A stretch of 64,000 nucleotides of DNA from RYN-230 sp963711705 (GCA_963711705.1 CAVQFM010000008.1:1-64000); one strand, 5' to 3'. Positions 26,167 to 35,685 are shown, numbered from the stretch's first letter. The notes: generated from the sequence alone by a model not told the origin. Translations and numbers: made by a program.

Positions 26167-27003
26167 TCAAGCCCGACCAGAAAGAACTGCGATCGCCTTC
26201 GGGTCATCCAGTGATCCGACTTCGGCGCGAAACCTCCTGAGCAGTCCCTCGTGGTCGGCGGCGGCACCATCGACAAGACCGAAGTGCGGCTCGTGATGTT
26301 CGAGCGTCCACTCGTAGTCGGGGTGCGTGGTGTCGTCCGATTCCCAGACTGCCATGAGGCTGCTTCGGCCTCGGTGGATGACGTAGCGGTCTCTCACGAA
26401 GGAGAACTCGGCGAGCGTCTCGCCAGCGGCGTTGGCCGACTCGAGCAGATCGAACGCTGGATCACCCCCATCGACGAAGGGCTCGATTCCATCGCGCCAG
26501 ACACGGACGGGATCGATCAGAAGGGAGTACGCGAGAAACCGGTCCGTCTCATGCCACTGGTCCCACCACGACTCGCCCACGATCGCGGCCGTCGTTTCGC
26601 CGGCTCTCTCAAGCGCCTTCTTGAGAGCATCGGGCCGGCTGATCACGACGTCGGAATCGAGGACCCAAACCCACTGCGGGAGGTCTGACTCGCGTGCGGC
26701 CAGGAAGGACATGGCCTGGGTGAGCGCAGGGCCGTGCATGCGGTTGCTCGCATTCGCGACGAGGCGGCACCCGCCGGCCGCTGCGATCTTCGCCAGGAGC
26801 TCCGCCGACCCGTCTTTCGATCCGTTGTCGACGACGATTACTTCGAGCGACCCCCACATCAGAATCCGTCGCAGTGACCACAGCAAGAGCGCGGTGAGCT
26901 CACGCGTGTTGAACGAGACCGTTACGACCGCGACCCGGCCGGGTGTGACCCGGCGGTCCGGCCAGCGAACAATGTCGCCACGCATATGAGCGGCCCCGAT
27001 CAT
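26167..27003 (-). CDS. Family 2 glycosyltransferase (GT-A fold)
   Basis: About 278 residues. Start VAVVTVSFNTRELTALLLWSL, IVVDNGSKDGSAELL (nucleotide-sugar site) and WVWVLDSDVVISRPDAL (DxD metal motif) define GT-A family 2. The C-terminal half (VGESWWDQWHETDRFLAY...) is less typical and may bind the acceptor. Start uncertain: ATG 27003 or 26985, neither with a strong ribosome site. It follows the polytopic membrane protein at 27134 in the same direction, so the pair may make a cell-surface glycan. Confidence 0.82.
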   Translation of the reverse strand: MIGAAHMRGDIVRWPDRRVTPGRVAVVTVSFNTRELTALLLWSLRRILMWGSLEVIVVDNGSKDGSAELLAKIAAAGGCRLVANASNRMHGPALTQAMSFLAARESDLPQWVWVLDSDVVISRPDALKKALERAGETTAAIVGESWWDQWHETDRFLAYSLLIDPVRVWRDGIEPFVDGGDPAFDLLESANAAGETLAEFSFVRDRYVIHRGRSSLMAVWESDDTTHPDYEWTLEHHEPHFGLVDGAAADHEGLLRRFRAEVGSLDDPKAIAVLSGRA

Positions 27004-27133
27004 TGATCCAAGGCTGAGGGAGGTGGTCGCGCCTTTCTGAGTCAACAAGATCTGCGGGTACTGGGCGGTGGGAATCAGTGATCACTCACGGGACCCATCA
27101 GCCGGTACTGCCGGGCCAGGTGCTCTGGGAAGT

Positions 27134-28666
27134 CTAAGTCGACCCAGCTGGCATCTTCTTTGAACGTGTGACCATGAGGTTGGGCTGGCCGTCCGGCGCG
27201 CGGGGCAGGTCGCTGCGCCCTGATGCTCCTGCCCGCTTCGGCGCAGCACTGCGCATGACCGTGGTAATGGCGGCAGCTCCGAGGATGCCTGCTGGTGGCA
27301 GCAGGACGAGCGCTGGGAGCTGGTAGCGCCACGAGAATTCGTACGCGTCCGATGCGAGCAGCAGGATGATCGCCATGGCCGTGGTGAGCAGGCAGGCAGT
27401 AGCCGCCGCCGTGTGCTCCCGCCCGCTGAAGCCCAGCATGCAGCTCCCAGCCAGGCCCGCTAGCGCGGCAACCGCGAGCAGCGGCCCCGGCGTGTACCCA
27501 CCGTGAAGCTGGTAATCGCGGAGCGCTTCGGCCAGCGGTCTGATGACCGATGGCTGGCCGCCGCCAGGCCTGATCGAGGCGACATAGCGCACGGTGATCA
27601 AGGGCGGATAGGTGGGATAGCTGGTCTGGAACTGCCAGCGGCTGATCGGCATATCCCCCGGAGCGGTGTTCCTGGTGAGGGCGAACAATTTGATGAAATC
27701 GCGGTGGATGGCGCTGGCCACGGCCATCGGCTGCTGCATAACGACGGCGACCTCGAAACGGTCCGCCATGGCCGCGATCGTCATGCCCGGCGGCGGCTGG
27801 TAGCTCAGCAGCGGGCCTGCGGGATCGCCGACCAGGCCATCGATGCCCATTGTGGCCACCACTTGCGGTGCTGGGCACAGTCTCCGCTCATCTGGGGGCA
27901 GCCTGAGCGTCGCGCAATCGGCCGCCGCGGCCGCGCGCCCGTAGAAGGCATACGAATTTCGCTGGGTAAATGCGAAATGACCCGACGCCGCGAACTGAAC
28001 CATCATGTATATCAGCACCGGGATCGTGAAGCCGACCGTGAACAGCGCGCTCTCGGCCAGCCGCTTCCCCCGTATCGCGCGGACCAGCAGCAAGGCCAGC
28101 GCGGGGACGATCAGGACTTCACCGACCTGCCGGACGTCAACGGCCACGCCCAGGGCCAGGGCCGCCAGACCCACCTGCCAGGCACCTGGGATGCGGCGCC
28201 ATAGCAACAGCGTGAGACCCGCCACGATGAGCGCCTCGAACAGCACATCCGGCATGACCGTCTGCTCGGCCTGCAGCTGATAACCATCCAGCAGCACGGG
28301 CACGGTAGCGAGCGCGGCCGCCCAGCGCCACATGCCGCGGCGGAGCAGGACCGAATAGAGCGACAAAGCCATTCCCAGGCCCAGGATGTGCTGGGCCGCC
28401 GCGACCGCGGCCAGTCCACCAGCGCGCTGCAACGGCCACAGCAAGACCAGGTAACCAAGAGGATCCAGGCTGGAGTCGCCGTGCAGGTACCGGTACGAGT
28501 CGATGTAGACCAGCGCCGGGCTGTAGGCGATCTGAGTCAGGATCCGCAGCGACAGCCCGGCGCAGAGCGCGATCGTGAACAGCCAGTGCTGGCGGGCAGC
28601 CCTGAGCAGGCCCCGCAGCCTGCCTGTGCCGCCCGTGAGCACTTTCCAGCGCGCATGCCCACGCAT
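27134..28666 (-). CDS. Polytopic membrane protein, GT-C/ArnT-like
   Basis: 510 residues with about ten to twelve hydrophobic helices. The first loop has DSYRYLHGDSSLDPLGYLVLLWPLQ, matching the acidic, Tyr-rich first loop of lipid-linked-sugar transferases of the GT-C superfamily (PMT/ArnT/RgtA). A long extracellular loop (about 250-385) includes paired cysteines (DCATLRLPPDERRLCP). Acts at the membrane on polyprenyl-phosphate sugars if the assignment is right. Complete, ATG start. Possible partner of the GT-A gene downstream. Confidence 0.65.
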   Translation of the reverse strand: MRGHARWKVLTGGTGRLRGLLRAARQHWLFTIALCAGLSLRILTQIAYSPALVYIDSYRYLHGDSSLDPLGYLVLLWPLQRAGGLAAVAAAQHILGLGMALSLYSVLLRRGMWRWAAALATVPVLLDGYQLQAEQTVMPDVLFEALIVAGLTLLLWRRIPGAWQVGLAALALGVAVDVRQVGEVLIVPALALLLVRAIRGKRLAESALFTVGFTIPVLIYMMVQFAASGHFAFTQRNSYAFYGRAAAAADCATLRLPPDERRLCPAPQVVATMGIDGLVGDPAGPLLSYQPPPGMTIAAMADRFEVAVVMQQPMAVASAIHRDFIKLFALTRNTAPGDMPISRWQFQTSYPTYPPLITVRYVASIRPGGGQPSVIRPLAEALRDYQLHGGYTPGPLLAVAALAGLAGSCMLGFSGREHTAAATACLLTTAMAIILLLASDAYEFSWRYQLPALVLLPPAGILGAAAITTVMRSAAPKRAGASGRSDLPRAPDGQPNLMVTRSKKMPAGST

Positions 28667-28806
28667 GCTGTTCTCCCTTCAGGAATCCTCATCCCGGAGA
28701 TGGCTGCTCAGCGGACGCCAGGAATTGGCGGAGTGTTCCGCTGAGACGCCGGCCAGGTGGAGGACCTGAACGTCGATCAACAGGGGATCCCGGCACGCAG
28801 ATCGTA

Positions 28807-28838
28807 GGAGCCTGCCCCCATAGACGGGGGCAGGCTCC
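28807..28838. terminator. Perfect 13-bp stem terminator
   Basis: GGAGCCTGCCCCC (28807-28819), loop ATAGAC, exact complement 28826-28838. It lies after the methyltransferase stop at 28905 (minus direction), without a clear T run, and insulates the membrane-protein gene that begins at 28666. Confidence 0.7.
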
Positions 28839-28904
28839 GGTCTCGTCACCGAACCGTCATAAGTTGGGCCAGGCCGAGATCATCGGGCGACGAGGAGAAT
28901 GGAA

Positions 28905-29813
28905 TCAGTGCGGCGTGCCCTGGGACGGCACGCGGCGATCATCTCCCACCAGGCTGCGCCGTGCCGTGACGAGAGCTGCGACCGTGCTTGCGCGAATCGG
29001 CCGGCCCAGCCGTTCATAAATAGCCTCGTTTTCACGCTCAAGGGCTTGACGTTGGCCCGGTGAAAGCCGAGGGTAAAACGACATCGTGCGAAGGAGAGCA
29101 TTGAGCTCATCAGGAGTGTGCTCGACGAGCTTTGGCATGACGGCCACCTGGACATCACCGAACAAGCGGCCGGCATAATCTTGCCCTATGTCGTAGCTGC
29201 CGAGCCAGGCCCATACCTCTGAGACGTTGCCCCGGCGCTGCTCCGTCCCAGCGAGCGTGGCGTCGATATCCCGGTAGGCCGGCCAATTGGCGGCAATGTC
29301 CGGGGCGACCTTTCTAATGGCAGCCAATGCTGCTTCCTGATCTCGCTTGGTACGCGGCTCCTCAAGCCCGCAGTATTGCACAAGGGCGAGCGTTCCACCG
29401 GGCACAAGTACGTCAGCGGCCTTCTGCCAGCTGACCTTAGGGTCAACCCAGTGAAACGCGGACGCAGAGAACACGGCCTGAAACTGCTCGCGGGGAAGCA
29501 ATGCATCCTCAAACTGAGCGTTCACAAATTCCACCTCTCCAGCACCTTCCAGGTTCTGCCTGGCCAGTGCTATGAGGCTCTTGCCGGGTTCGAGTGCTGT
29601 GACGTGCAGGCCCCGGGCGATAAGGTCACGCGTCAGTTGGCCGCTGCCACACCCAACCTCAAGCACATGAGCACCGCTCCCGATCCCTGCGACCTGACAA
29701 GCTTGGTCAACGAGCTCGCCCGGATAAGTCGGGCGGCGGCGGTCGTACTCAACCGCTATCTCATCAAAAACCTTGCCGTAACGACGGGCAGTAGATTCTG
29801 GTAGCCGTGTCAT
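28905..29813 (-). CDS. Class I SAM-dependent methyltransferase
   Basis: 302 residues. Motif I VLEVGCGSGQLTRDL binds S-adenosylmethionine; VTALEPGKSLIALARQN is motif II/post-I, and ASAFHWVDPKVSWQKAADVLVPGGTLAL is the motif III region of the UbiE/Coq5-like small-molecule group. The C-terminal third resembles the extended helices of family members that methylate sterols or polyketide-like substrates. No neighbour points to the substrate. Confidence 0.88.
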   Translation of the reverse strand: MTRLPESTARRYGKVFDEIAVEYDRRRPTYPGELVDQACQVAGIGSGAHVLEVGCGSGQLTRDLIARGLHVTALEPGKSLIALARQNLEGAGEVEFVNAQFEDALLPREQFQAVFSASAFHWVDPKVSWQKAADVLVPGGTLALVQYCGLEEPRTKRDQEAALAAIRKVAPDIAANWPAYRDIDATLAGTEQRRGNVSEVWAWLGSYDIGQDYAGRLFGDVQVAVMPKLVEHTPDELNALLRTMSFYPRLSPGQRQALERENEAIYERLGRPIRASTVAALVTARRSLVGDDRRVPSQGTPH

Positions 29814-30073
29814 TCATTAGCCTCCGTTCGTGCTCGTTCCTGTCATCGTCACGTCATGGTCGCGGCCAAGTTCCGGCGCCTGATACCCGTTTGGCCGCAG
29901 GCGCCGATTTCCTGGTGAGCGAACGCGGGCCCTGGCCTGCCTCGTCAGGCAACCCTAGTCCGCCCTCAGCAGGCGGTGCTGAGTACGGCTGCGAGTGCGT
30001 TCAGGGCACCCTGAATGGCCCCCGTGCCGATCACCCGGGCCGGGTGATGCTGACCGCCGGCCGCAGCGATGGA

Positions 30074-30493
30074 ATGCCAGAGAACCGGCCCTGCTCGGGA
30101 GAACCGGCCCTGCCAATCAGCGGAAGTGAGGCGACTGCGGTGCCTGAGGACCCCCCGTCAACTGACTCCCCGGTCCCACCCACCGGGCCGGGCACGCCCA
30201 CCAGCCCGGACGCCCGCGCCGGCCGGGGCGCGGCCGCGGTAGCTGACGGCACCCGGCTGGCCGGCACCATCGCCGGGCACCTCACCAGCCAGGCGCGCCA
30301 GACCGCCAGCGCCGCCAGAGCCGGCCGGGTAAGCAACGGCGGCGACGAGCCCGGCGTGCTTGACCTGACTCCCATGCGTGACCTGCTCGCGGAGCTGGCG
30401 GACGAGCTGGGGAAGCTGAGGCTGCGGGACCGGCTGGCCCGGGCGCTACGGCAGGCCGCTGACATCATCGATCCGCAATCGCCAGGCCGCTGA
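30074..30493 (+). CDS. Hypothetical protein
   Basis: About 139 residues if ATG 30074 is used; ATG 30047 is in frame. A disordered Pro/Gly/Ser-rich first half is followed by an Ala-rich region and an amphipathic end (LDLTPMRDLLAELADELGKLRLRDRLARALRQAADII) that looks helical. No known family. It is 128 bases upstream of the YihY-like gene in the same direction. Confidence 0.5.
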   Translation: MPENRPCSGEPALPISGSEATAVPEDPPSTDSPVPPTGPGTPTSPDARAGRGAAAVADGTRLAGTIAGHLTSQARQTASAARAGRVSNGGDEPGVLDLTPMRDLLAELADELGKLRLRDRLARALRQAADIIDPQSPGR

Positions 30494-30620
30494 CATCACC
30501 CCGGCCGACGGCCGGCGTAGCGTAGAGCAGGAGCCCTGACGCGGCAGGGTCTGGTGGGGGCATGGTCAGTGCTCAGGCCCGCCGCTGGTCGCCGGGCTGC
30601 CAGCCGGCCCAACGGGGGAC

Positions 30621-31535
30621 ATGACGATGGCCGAGCCCAATCCCGCCCCGACCACGCCCACCTCACCCGGCTGGCGCGGCACGCTGCAGCGCACCGGCAA
30701 GAAGTTCGTCCGTGACCGGTGCAGCATGGCGGCCGGCAGCCTGGCCTACCACTGGTTCCTCGCCCTGTTCCCCGCGCTGATCGCGCTGCTCGGCCTGACC
30801 AACCTCCTGCATCTCGGGTCGGACACAGTCCATCGGCTCATCTCCGGCCTGCAGAAAGCACTGCCGCCCGGGGCGTCCGGCGTCTTTACCCAGGCCATCC
30901 AGTCCGCCACCAAACAGTCCGCGGCGGGCTCGGTCACCGCGCTGGTCATCGGCATAGTGGTGGCGCTGTGGGCCGCCTCGGGTGGCGTGGCGGCGCTGGA
31001 ATCCGGGCTGAACGTGGCTTACGAGGTCGAAGACCGCAAGTTCGTGGCCAAACGGCTGCGGACCATTCCGCTGATGCTGGCGACCGTCGTCCTCGGTGGC
31101 ATCGCTGCGGCGCTGATCGTGTTCGGCTCGTCGATCGGGTCCGGGATCGAGGGCCACCTGCCCTTCGGGCATGCCGCCTTCCTCGTCGCCTGGACGGTGA
31201 TCCGCTGGGTGCTGACGATCATCATGATCACGCTGCTCTTCTCCGTCTACGACTACTACGCGCCCAACCGCCCCTCCCCGCGCTGGCACTGGGTCAGCGC
31301 CGGGAGCCTGGTCAGCACCGGTATCTTCCTGCTCGCGTCGCTCGGTTTCTCGTTCTACGTGGCCAGGTTCGGCTCCTACGGCAAGACCTACGGCGCGCTG
31401 GCCGGGGTGGTCATCCTGCTGTTCTGGCTCTACCTGGTCGGCCTGGCCGTGCTGGTGGGCAGTGAGCTGAACGCCCAGGCCCAGCGCGACGCCGCAACCC
31501 GGGCTGAGCCGTCCCCCTCCCCCGCCGGGGGGTGA
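30621..31535 (+). CDS. YihY/BrkB-family inner membrane protein
   Basis: 304 residues; six helices. Family landmarks: DRCSMAAGSLAYHWFLALFPALIALLGL at the first helix, WAASGGVAALESGLNVAYEVEDRKF, and YDYYAPNRPSPRWHWVSAGSLVSTGIFLLAS, ending with helix FWLYLVGLAVLVGSELNAQ. Often called virulence factor BrkB or ribonuclease BN by old misannotation; real function is membrane-related and unresolved. GGGGG precedes ATG 30621. Its stop is followed in the same frame by a LuxR fragment. Confidence 0.88.
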   Translation: MTMAEPNPAPTTPTSPGWRGTLQRTGKKFVRDRCSMAAGSLAYHWFLALFPALIALLGLTNLLHLGSDTVHRLISGLQKALPPGASGVFTQAIQSATKQSAAGSVTALVIGIVVALWAASGGVAALESGLNVAYEVEDRKFVAKRLRTIPLMLATVVLGGIAAALIVFGSSIGSGIEGHLPFGHAAFLVAWTVIRWVLTIIMITLLFSVYDYYAPNRPSPRWHWVSAGSLVSTGIFLLASLGFSFYVARFGSYGKTYGALAGVVILLFWLYLVGLAVLVGSELNAQAQRDAATRAEPSPSPAGG

Positions 31536-31823
31536 GGAAGGCACGACCTCGGCACGCTGGCCGGCGAGGCCCGGGCGCTGCGGACCCGGCTGTCGGTGGT
31601 GCCTATCCCCCAGTGCCCGCGGGCGTCCTCGCTGACCGGTGCCGAGCTGCGCGTCCTGCCGTTGCTGGCCACCCACATGTCGATCCCGGAGATCAGCGCC
31701 GAACTGTTCCTCTCCCCGCACACGGTCAAGTCCCAGGCCGTCTCGATCTACCGGAAGCTGGGTGCCTCCTCACGCAGCCAGGCGGTCACCCGGTGCCGGG
31801 AACTGGGACTCCTGGAGGGGTGA
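31536..31823 (+). pseudogene. LuxR-type HTH fragment (MalT-like C-terminus)
   Basis: The frame directly after the YihY stop reads HDLGTLAGEARALRTRL, then SSLTGAELRVLPLLATHMSIPEISAELFLSPHTVKSQAVSIYRKLGASSR, the DNA-binding end of MalT-like LuxR regulators including the linker helix that precedes it. A GTG at 31596 could start a 75-residue protein with just the HTH, but the remainder of the roughly 900-residue regulator is absent. It is probably the tail of a deleted gene. Confidence 0.7.
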
Positions 31824-31940
31824 CGCCAGCCGGCCCGCTCAGCCGGACTGGCCGACCCACGGGATGGTTTCGCCGACCGGCTGACTGCCAGCGATCTCGA
31901 AGTCGTCGATGACGGCGCCGTCCTCCGGCACACTTAGGGG

Positions 31941-32582
31941 ATGGATCAGACGTCGATCACCGCCGCCGGTTCGATCGACACCTTCCTCGCGCTGCTGATC
32001 GGTGTCGGGCCGAAGCTGGCCCTCGTCCCGTTCCTGGAAATCACCGCCCCGCTGGACGAGGCGGCCAAGCGGCGGGTGCTGCGCAAGATGCTGGTCACGG
32101 CGGCGACGGTGGCGCTGGCCCTGATCGTGCTCGGTGAACTGCTGCGTGGCCTGCTGCATTTCACGGTCGCGTCGCTGTCGATCGCGGGCGGCCTGATCCT
32201 GCTGGTGCTCGCGGTGTGGATGGTGCTCTCCCAGCCCAGCAGCAGCAATCAGCGGACCACCGGGAAAGACCCGATGCAGCTCGCACAGTTCCCGCTGGCC
32301 GTCCCCTACCTGCTGAACCCGGTGGGCATCGTCAGCCTGGTGACGATCTCGGCCGACGCGGAATCGTTCAGCGTGCTGGCCCTCGCGATCGGCATCCTCG
32401 CCGTTGTGCTGCTGATCGACATCGTGGTGTTCCGGTTCGCCAATCAGGTCAGCGCCAGGCTGGACGAGAACCGCATGCTGGTGACGGAGAAGGTCTTCGG
32501 CTTCCTCATTGCCGCGATCGCCGTGCAGCTGATCCTCGATGGCCTGGCCTCGGCCGGGGTCATCGCCCCGGTCCCGCACTGA
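31941..32582 (+). CDS. MarC-family (UPF0056) membrane protein
   Basis: 213 residues with six helices in two repeats of three. The family signatures are FLALLIGVGPKLALVPFLEITAPLDEAAKRR (the NP(G/I)xxP-like first repeat is changed to VGPKLALVP) and PYLLNPVGIVSLVTIS in the second, plus TEKVFGFLIAAIAVQLILDGL at the end. Function unknown; once linked to multiple antibiotic resistance, but this was not upheld. Confidence 0.85.
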   Translation: MDQTSITAAGSIDTFLALLIGVGPKLALVPFLEITAPLDEAAKRRVLRKMLVTAATVALALIVLGELLRGLLHFTVASLSIAGGLILLVLAVWMVLSQPSSSNQRTTGKDPMQLAQFPLAVPYLLNPVGIVSLVTISADAESFSVLALAIGILAVVLLIDIVVFRFANQVSARLDENRMLVTEKVFGFLIAAIAVQLILDGLASAGVIAPVPH

Positions 32583-32621
32583 GCGCGCAGCCGGCCTGGG
32601 CCCCCGTGCCGCGGCGCCGGC

Positions 32622-33245
32622 TCAGTGCAGGTGCAGCAGGATCAGGTCCTTGAGCAGCACCATGATCAGGCCCAGGGCCGCGGCGATCGCGGTGGCAACG
32701 GCCAGCGGCCAGCCGTGCAGCTGGGACGCGCGGCCTGCGGACCAGCCGTGAAAGGTCAGCAGGACGATCGCCACCACCAGGCCGGTATTGGCGGCGGCGA
32801 ACGCCGAGGCGCCCGCGCCCCGGGCCACCAGCAGGGCCAGCAACGGCAGGTAGGAAGCGGTGACCATCGGCCAGGTGGTGGCCAGCATGGCCCGGATGCT
32901 GGCCCAGGTGGGCAGGTGCCCACCGGTCGCCTGCTCGCCCAGGACCTCGGCGTACTCCTCGGCGATCCAGTAGACCAGCAAGGTGACCACGACCGAGACA
33001 GCCAGCGCGGGCGTTGGTACCTGGCTGCCGACGGCCGCGAGGATGGCGGCCGTGATGATCGCACCGTAGATACCGGCCGCGCGCCGCCGCCCCCGGGCCC
33101 GGGCGCCCGGCCGGCCTGCGTTCCATCGGCTGTGATGCCCGCCATGACTGCCCCTCCAGGGCCGATGAGCTGGGGTCCGCGGGCCCCTGGGCTGGATTGA
33201 CCGGCCCGCGATGAGACAACGCCTAGTCTGCTCGGCCAGGTCCAT
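32622..33245 (-). CDS. Hypothetical four-helix membrane protein
   Basis: 207 residues if started at the first in-frame ATG (33245); the first 55 are Arg/Gly-rich and may be untranslated. Hydrophobic helices at about 57-78, 80-95, 125-150 and 155-205. Contains a central acidic loop (EEYAEVLGEQATGGHLPTW). The layout recalls small VIT-like or DUF proteins, but no firm match. Convergent with marC-like gene. Confidence 0.6.
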   Translation of the reverse strand: MDLAEQTRRCLIAGRSIQPRGPRTPAHRPWRGSHGGHHSRWNAGRPGARARGRRRAAGIYGAIITAAILAAVGSQVPTPALAVSVVVTLLVYWIAEEYAEVLGEQATGGHLPTWASIRAMLATTWPMVTASYLPLLALLVARGAGASAFAAANTGLVVAIVLLTFHGWSAGRASQLHGWPLAVATAIAAALGLIMVLLKDLILLHLH

Positions 33246-33301
33246 CTGGGCACCATCCGCCCCGGTATGACGCTCATGCCACCGGGGTAGAACAGCCAGC
33301 G

Positions 33302-33850
33302 ATGCTTCCTGACCCGGGCTGCTATGAAGAACGCTACCGGCTGACCGGCGGCATCACCGTGCGCCTGGTCGTCGGCCTGCTGACGATCGCGGTTGGCCTC
33401 CGCTGGCCCTCACCCGCGGTCTCCGCGACCGCGCTCATCCTGGCCATCCCGATGCTGCTGTCCGCGCTCGGCATAGTGTTCGCCATGCCCGGCCTGATAG
33501 CGATCACCCGGCGGGTGCCTGCGTTCCGCGCCGACTATGCGGGCATCACGCTCGCCGACATGCCGACCAGCCTGGCTGCGCTGCGCCACCGGGCCATGTT
33601 CATCCCGTGGGCCGAGATCGACCGGATCGTGCTCTACCCGGCCGCCGGCCCCGCCGAGCCGGGCAGTGGCGTCCCGGTCCAGGGCATCGCGGTCCAGCGC
33701 CGGGAAGAGGCCACCACGGTGGCGTCCAGGCCCGCCCGGACGGCCCGCAAGATCACCGGCTGGCGGCTGGACCGGGAGCGGCTGACCGCCGTGACTGCGG
33801 CCGTGGCCCCGGCCGTGCGCATCGTCGACGCCGGGCCGGCGCCTGGCTGA
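33302..33850 (+). CDS. Hypothetical membrane protein with PH-like domain
   Basis: 182 residues. Two adjacent helices (about 20-60) follow a short cytoplasmic start, then a beta-rich region (FIPWAEIDRIVLYPAAGP, VPVQGIAVQRREEATTV) like bacterial PH domains found in actinobacterial membrane proteins. Normal codon use; no partner gene. Confidence 0.55.
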   Translation: MLPDPGCYEERYRLTGGITVRLVVGLLTIAVGLRWPSPAVSATALILAIPMLLSALGIVFAMPGLIAITRRVPAFRADYAGITLADMPTSLAALRHRAMFIPWAEIDRIVLYPAAGPAEPGSGVPVQGIAVQRREEATTVASRPARTARKITGWRLDRERLTAVTAAVAPAVRIVDAGPAPG

Positions 33851-33857
33851 CCGCCCG

Positions 33858-34514
33858 TTACGGCCGTCCCAGCCCGGCGTGCAGATCCTGCACGTCCTGC
33901 CGGGTGATGCTGAGATGGAATCCGTCTTCGTCCACGCGGGCCACGGCGTCCCGCGGGATGCGCACCTCTTTGCGGCTCAGCAGATGCCCCTCCTGGAGAA
34001 GCACATAGGTCACGTGGCGGTTGCCCGGATCCACGACGATCCCCTGGACCCGGCCAATGTCGCCGTCGCTGGCGTGGACGTGCTCGCCGCGGGGTATCTC
34101 GGTTTCCCCTTCGGGGACACGGTCCGTAGTGATGGTCTGCGAGACCCACGGTGCGTCGCCGGCCTGCACACCCGGCTCGCCGCCCCGGCCGCCCTGGTAG
34201 GGCCAGGAGATCACCTGCTCTGGGCCGTAGTCCTGGTAGCCCCGGGTGCCGGGCAGGAACTGCGTCTCGTCGGCCGGCTCGAACTGATCGAACTCGGCCG
34301 TTGTGCAGCCGAGCTGGACCGCCTCGGCGGTGGCGCCGGTCACCTGGCCGAACGGCACCAGCTGGCCCAGGCCCTGACGGTGCCGTTCCTCGGCCACGAG
34401 GTGGGTGACCGAGTCATCGGCGGGGTCGAGGACCAGGCCCCTGACCTCGCCGCGCACGCCGTCGGTGCAGTTGACCTCGGCCCCAATCCGCAGCAGCAGC
34501 TCGGTTCCGGGCAT
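33858..34514 (-). CDS. PRC-barrel domain protein (two copies)
   Basis: 218 residues with two PRC-barrel folds: IGAEVNCTDGVRGEVRGLVLDPADDSVTHLVAEE near the start, and HVHASDGDIGRVQGIVVDPGNRHVTYVLLQEGHLLSRKEVRIP near the end, joined by an acidic Gly/Pro linker. PRC-barrel proteins bind RNA or sense stress in many bacteria; the target is unknown. Its ATG at 34514 has GGGGAGG upstream. Expressed alone. Confidence 0.82.
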   Translation of the reverse strand: MPGTELLLRIGAEVNCTDGVRGEVRGLVLDPADDSVTHLVAEERHRQGLGQLVPFGQVTGATAEAVQLGCTTAEFDQFEPADETQFLPGTRGYQDYGPEQVISWPYQGGRGGEPGVQAGDAPWVSQTITTDRVPEGETEIPRGEHVHASDGDIGRVQGIVVDPGNRHVTYVLLQEGHLLSRKEVRIPRDAVARVDEDGFHLSITRQDVQDLHAGLGRP

Positions 34515-34568
34515 GAGCGCCTCCCCTCGTTCCCTTGGACCTTAGCCTGCACCCGCCCCGCGTTCAGG

Positions 34569-35069
34569 CTAGAAACGGTGGCTGGTGTGACTGAAGGCAC
34601 CTTTACTGAACGCAAGGACCTTGGCCGGTGACACCGCGAACACCTCGACGCCTGCGAAGCCATCTGGATGCAGGAACCCACCCTCGCCCACCCGGTATTG
34701 CCAGCGTCCGTCCCATTTCCGGGTCCAGGCCGCCGCGACCCGGCCCAGCACCGCTTCGTCGGTGACCCGGACGGCGTCGCCCTCGACCACGACATCCAGC
34801 CCGCGATCCCAGGTGTTGCACCCGGTGGTGAGGATCACGTGCCGGTTGCCGCGCAGGTTGACCGCCTTCTGCTCGGTGTCGCCGGTGCAGAAATAGAGGG
34901 CTCCCTCGACCCACACGGCGACCAGTGGGGTCACGTGCGGCCGGCCGTCGGCGCGCACCGTGGTGATCCAGAACAGTTCGGCGCTTTCCAGCGCCCGCTC
35001 GGTTTCCGGCCATCCGGTGGCGGACGCGTCTGGATCACTGAACCGCTGATCCAGGGTGGTTTTGGGCAT
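34569..35069 (-). CDS. Pyridoxamine 5'-phosphate oxidase-family protein
   Basis: 166 residues. Split-barrel flavin-binding fold: LFWITTVRADGRPHVTPLVAVWVEGALYF, TGDTEQKAVNLRGNRHVILTTG and the tail VFAVSPAKVLAFSKG. In actinobacteria many of these use F420 or heme; which cofactor applies is not visible. Start ATG 35069 behind GAGGTGG. Downstream of a VOC protein in the same direction. Confidence 0.85.
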   Translation of the reverse strand: MPKTTLDQRFSDPDASATGWPETERALESAELFWITTVRADGRPHVTPLVAVWVEGALYFCTGDTEQKAVNLRGNRHVILTTGCNTWDRGLDVVVEGDAVRVTDEAVLGRVAAAWTRKWDGRWQYRVGEGGFLHPDGFAGVEVFAVSPAKVLAFSKGAFSHTSHRF

Positions 35070-35115
35070 GGTCACCGCCACCTCTCGCTTTCCTCGTCGG
35101 CCTGCGGTCGCAGAT

Positions 35116-35685
35116 TCAGCCTGCGGCCACAAGGGTCAGACGGGCCAGCGAGCCGGGACTCACCGCTGCCGTCGCCGCTCCGCGTTCCCGGCGTTCTGCG
35201 GTCTCCCGCGGGTCGCGCACCGTGGTGACCCCGGCGGCGGGCGGGTCAGTGTGGTGCTCCACTGTGTAGAAGCGGAGCGCGTGACCGTCCGGGTCGGGCA
35301 CCTCGGGCAGGATCCAGCCGAAGCTGGCTTCGTGCACGCCCGCATGGGCCTGCCCGAGCGCGTCGAGCCGGGCCGCCAGTTCGATCATGGCCGCCCGGTC
35401 CGGCACCCCGATCGCGAAGTAGTCGAAGCCGGCCGCGGCCCTGGCCCGCGCCGGGTCCAGCCGCAGTCCCAGATCTGGCCCGCCCGCCGGGTGCGCCAGC
35501 CCGTACCCCATGAGCTGGCCCTGCTCCACGAATTCGACCTGGACCTGGTAGCCGAGGCGGCTCTGGTACCAGTCCAGCGACCGGGCCAGATCGGTGACCG
35601 GCAGCTTCAGATGATGGACGCCAGCCAGCGCCGGCACCTCGGTCAGCACGGCCCCGCCCGCCGCTGGCTCACCCGACACGCTCAT
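35116..35685 (-). CDS. VOC-family (glyoxalase/dioxygenase-fold) protein
   Basis: 189 residues from ATG 35685 (GGGGGAAG upstream). A beta-alpha-beta-beta-beta pair: HHLKLPVTDLARSLDWYQSRLGYQV (first metal His), DPDGHALRFYTVE (late His and acidic residue). Function in the superfamily ranges from glyoxalase to bleomycin binding. Divergently transcribed from a TetR regulator with 51 bases between, so likely controlled by it. Confidence 0.85.
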   Translation of the reverse strand: MSVSGEPAAGGAVLTEVPALAGVHHLKLPVTDLARSLDWYQSRLGYQVQVEFVEQGQLMGYGLAHPAGGPDLGLRLDPARARAAAGFDYFAIGVPDRAAMIELAARLDALGQAHAGVHEASFGWILPEVPDPDGHALRFYTVEHHTDPPAAGVTTVRDPRETAERRERGAATAAVSPGSLARLTLVAAG

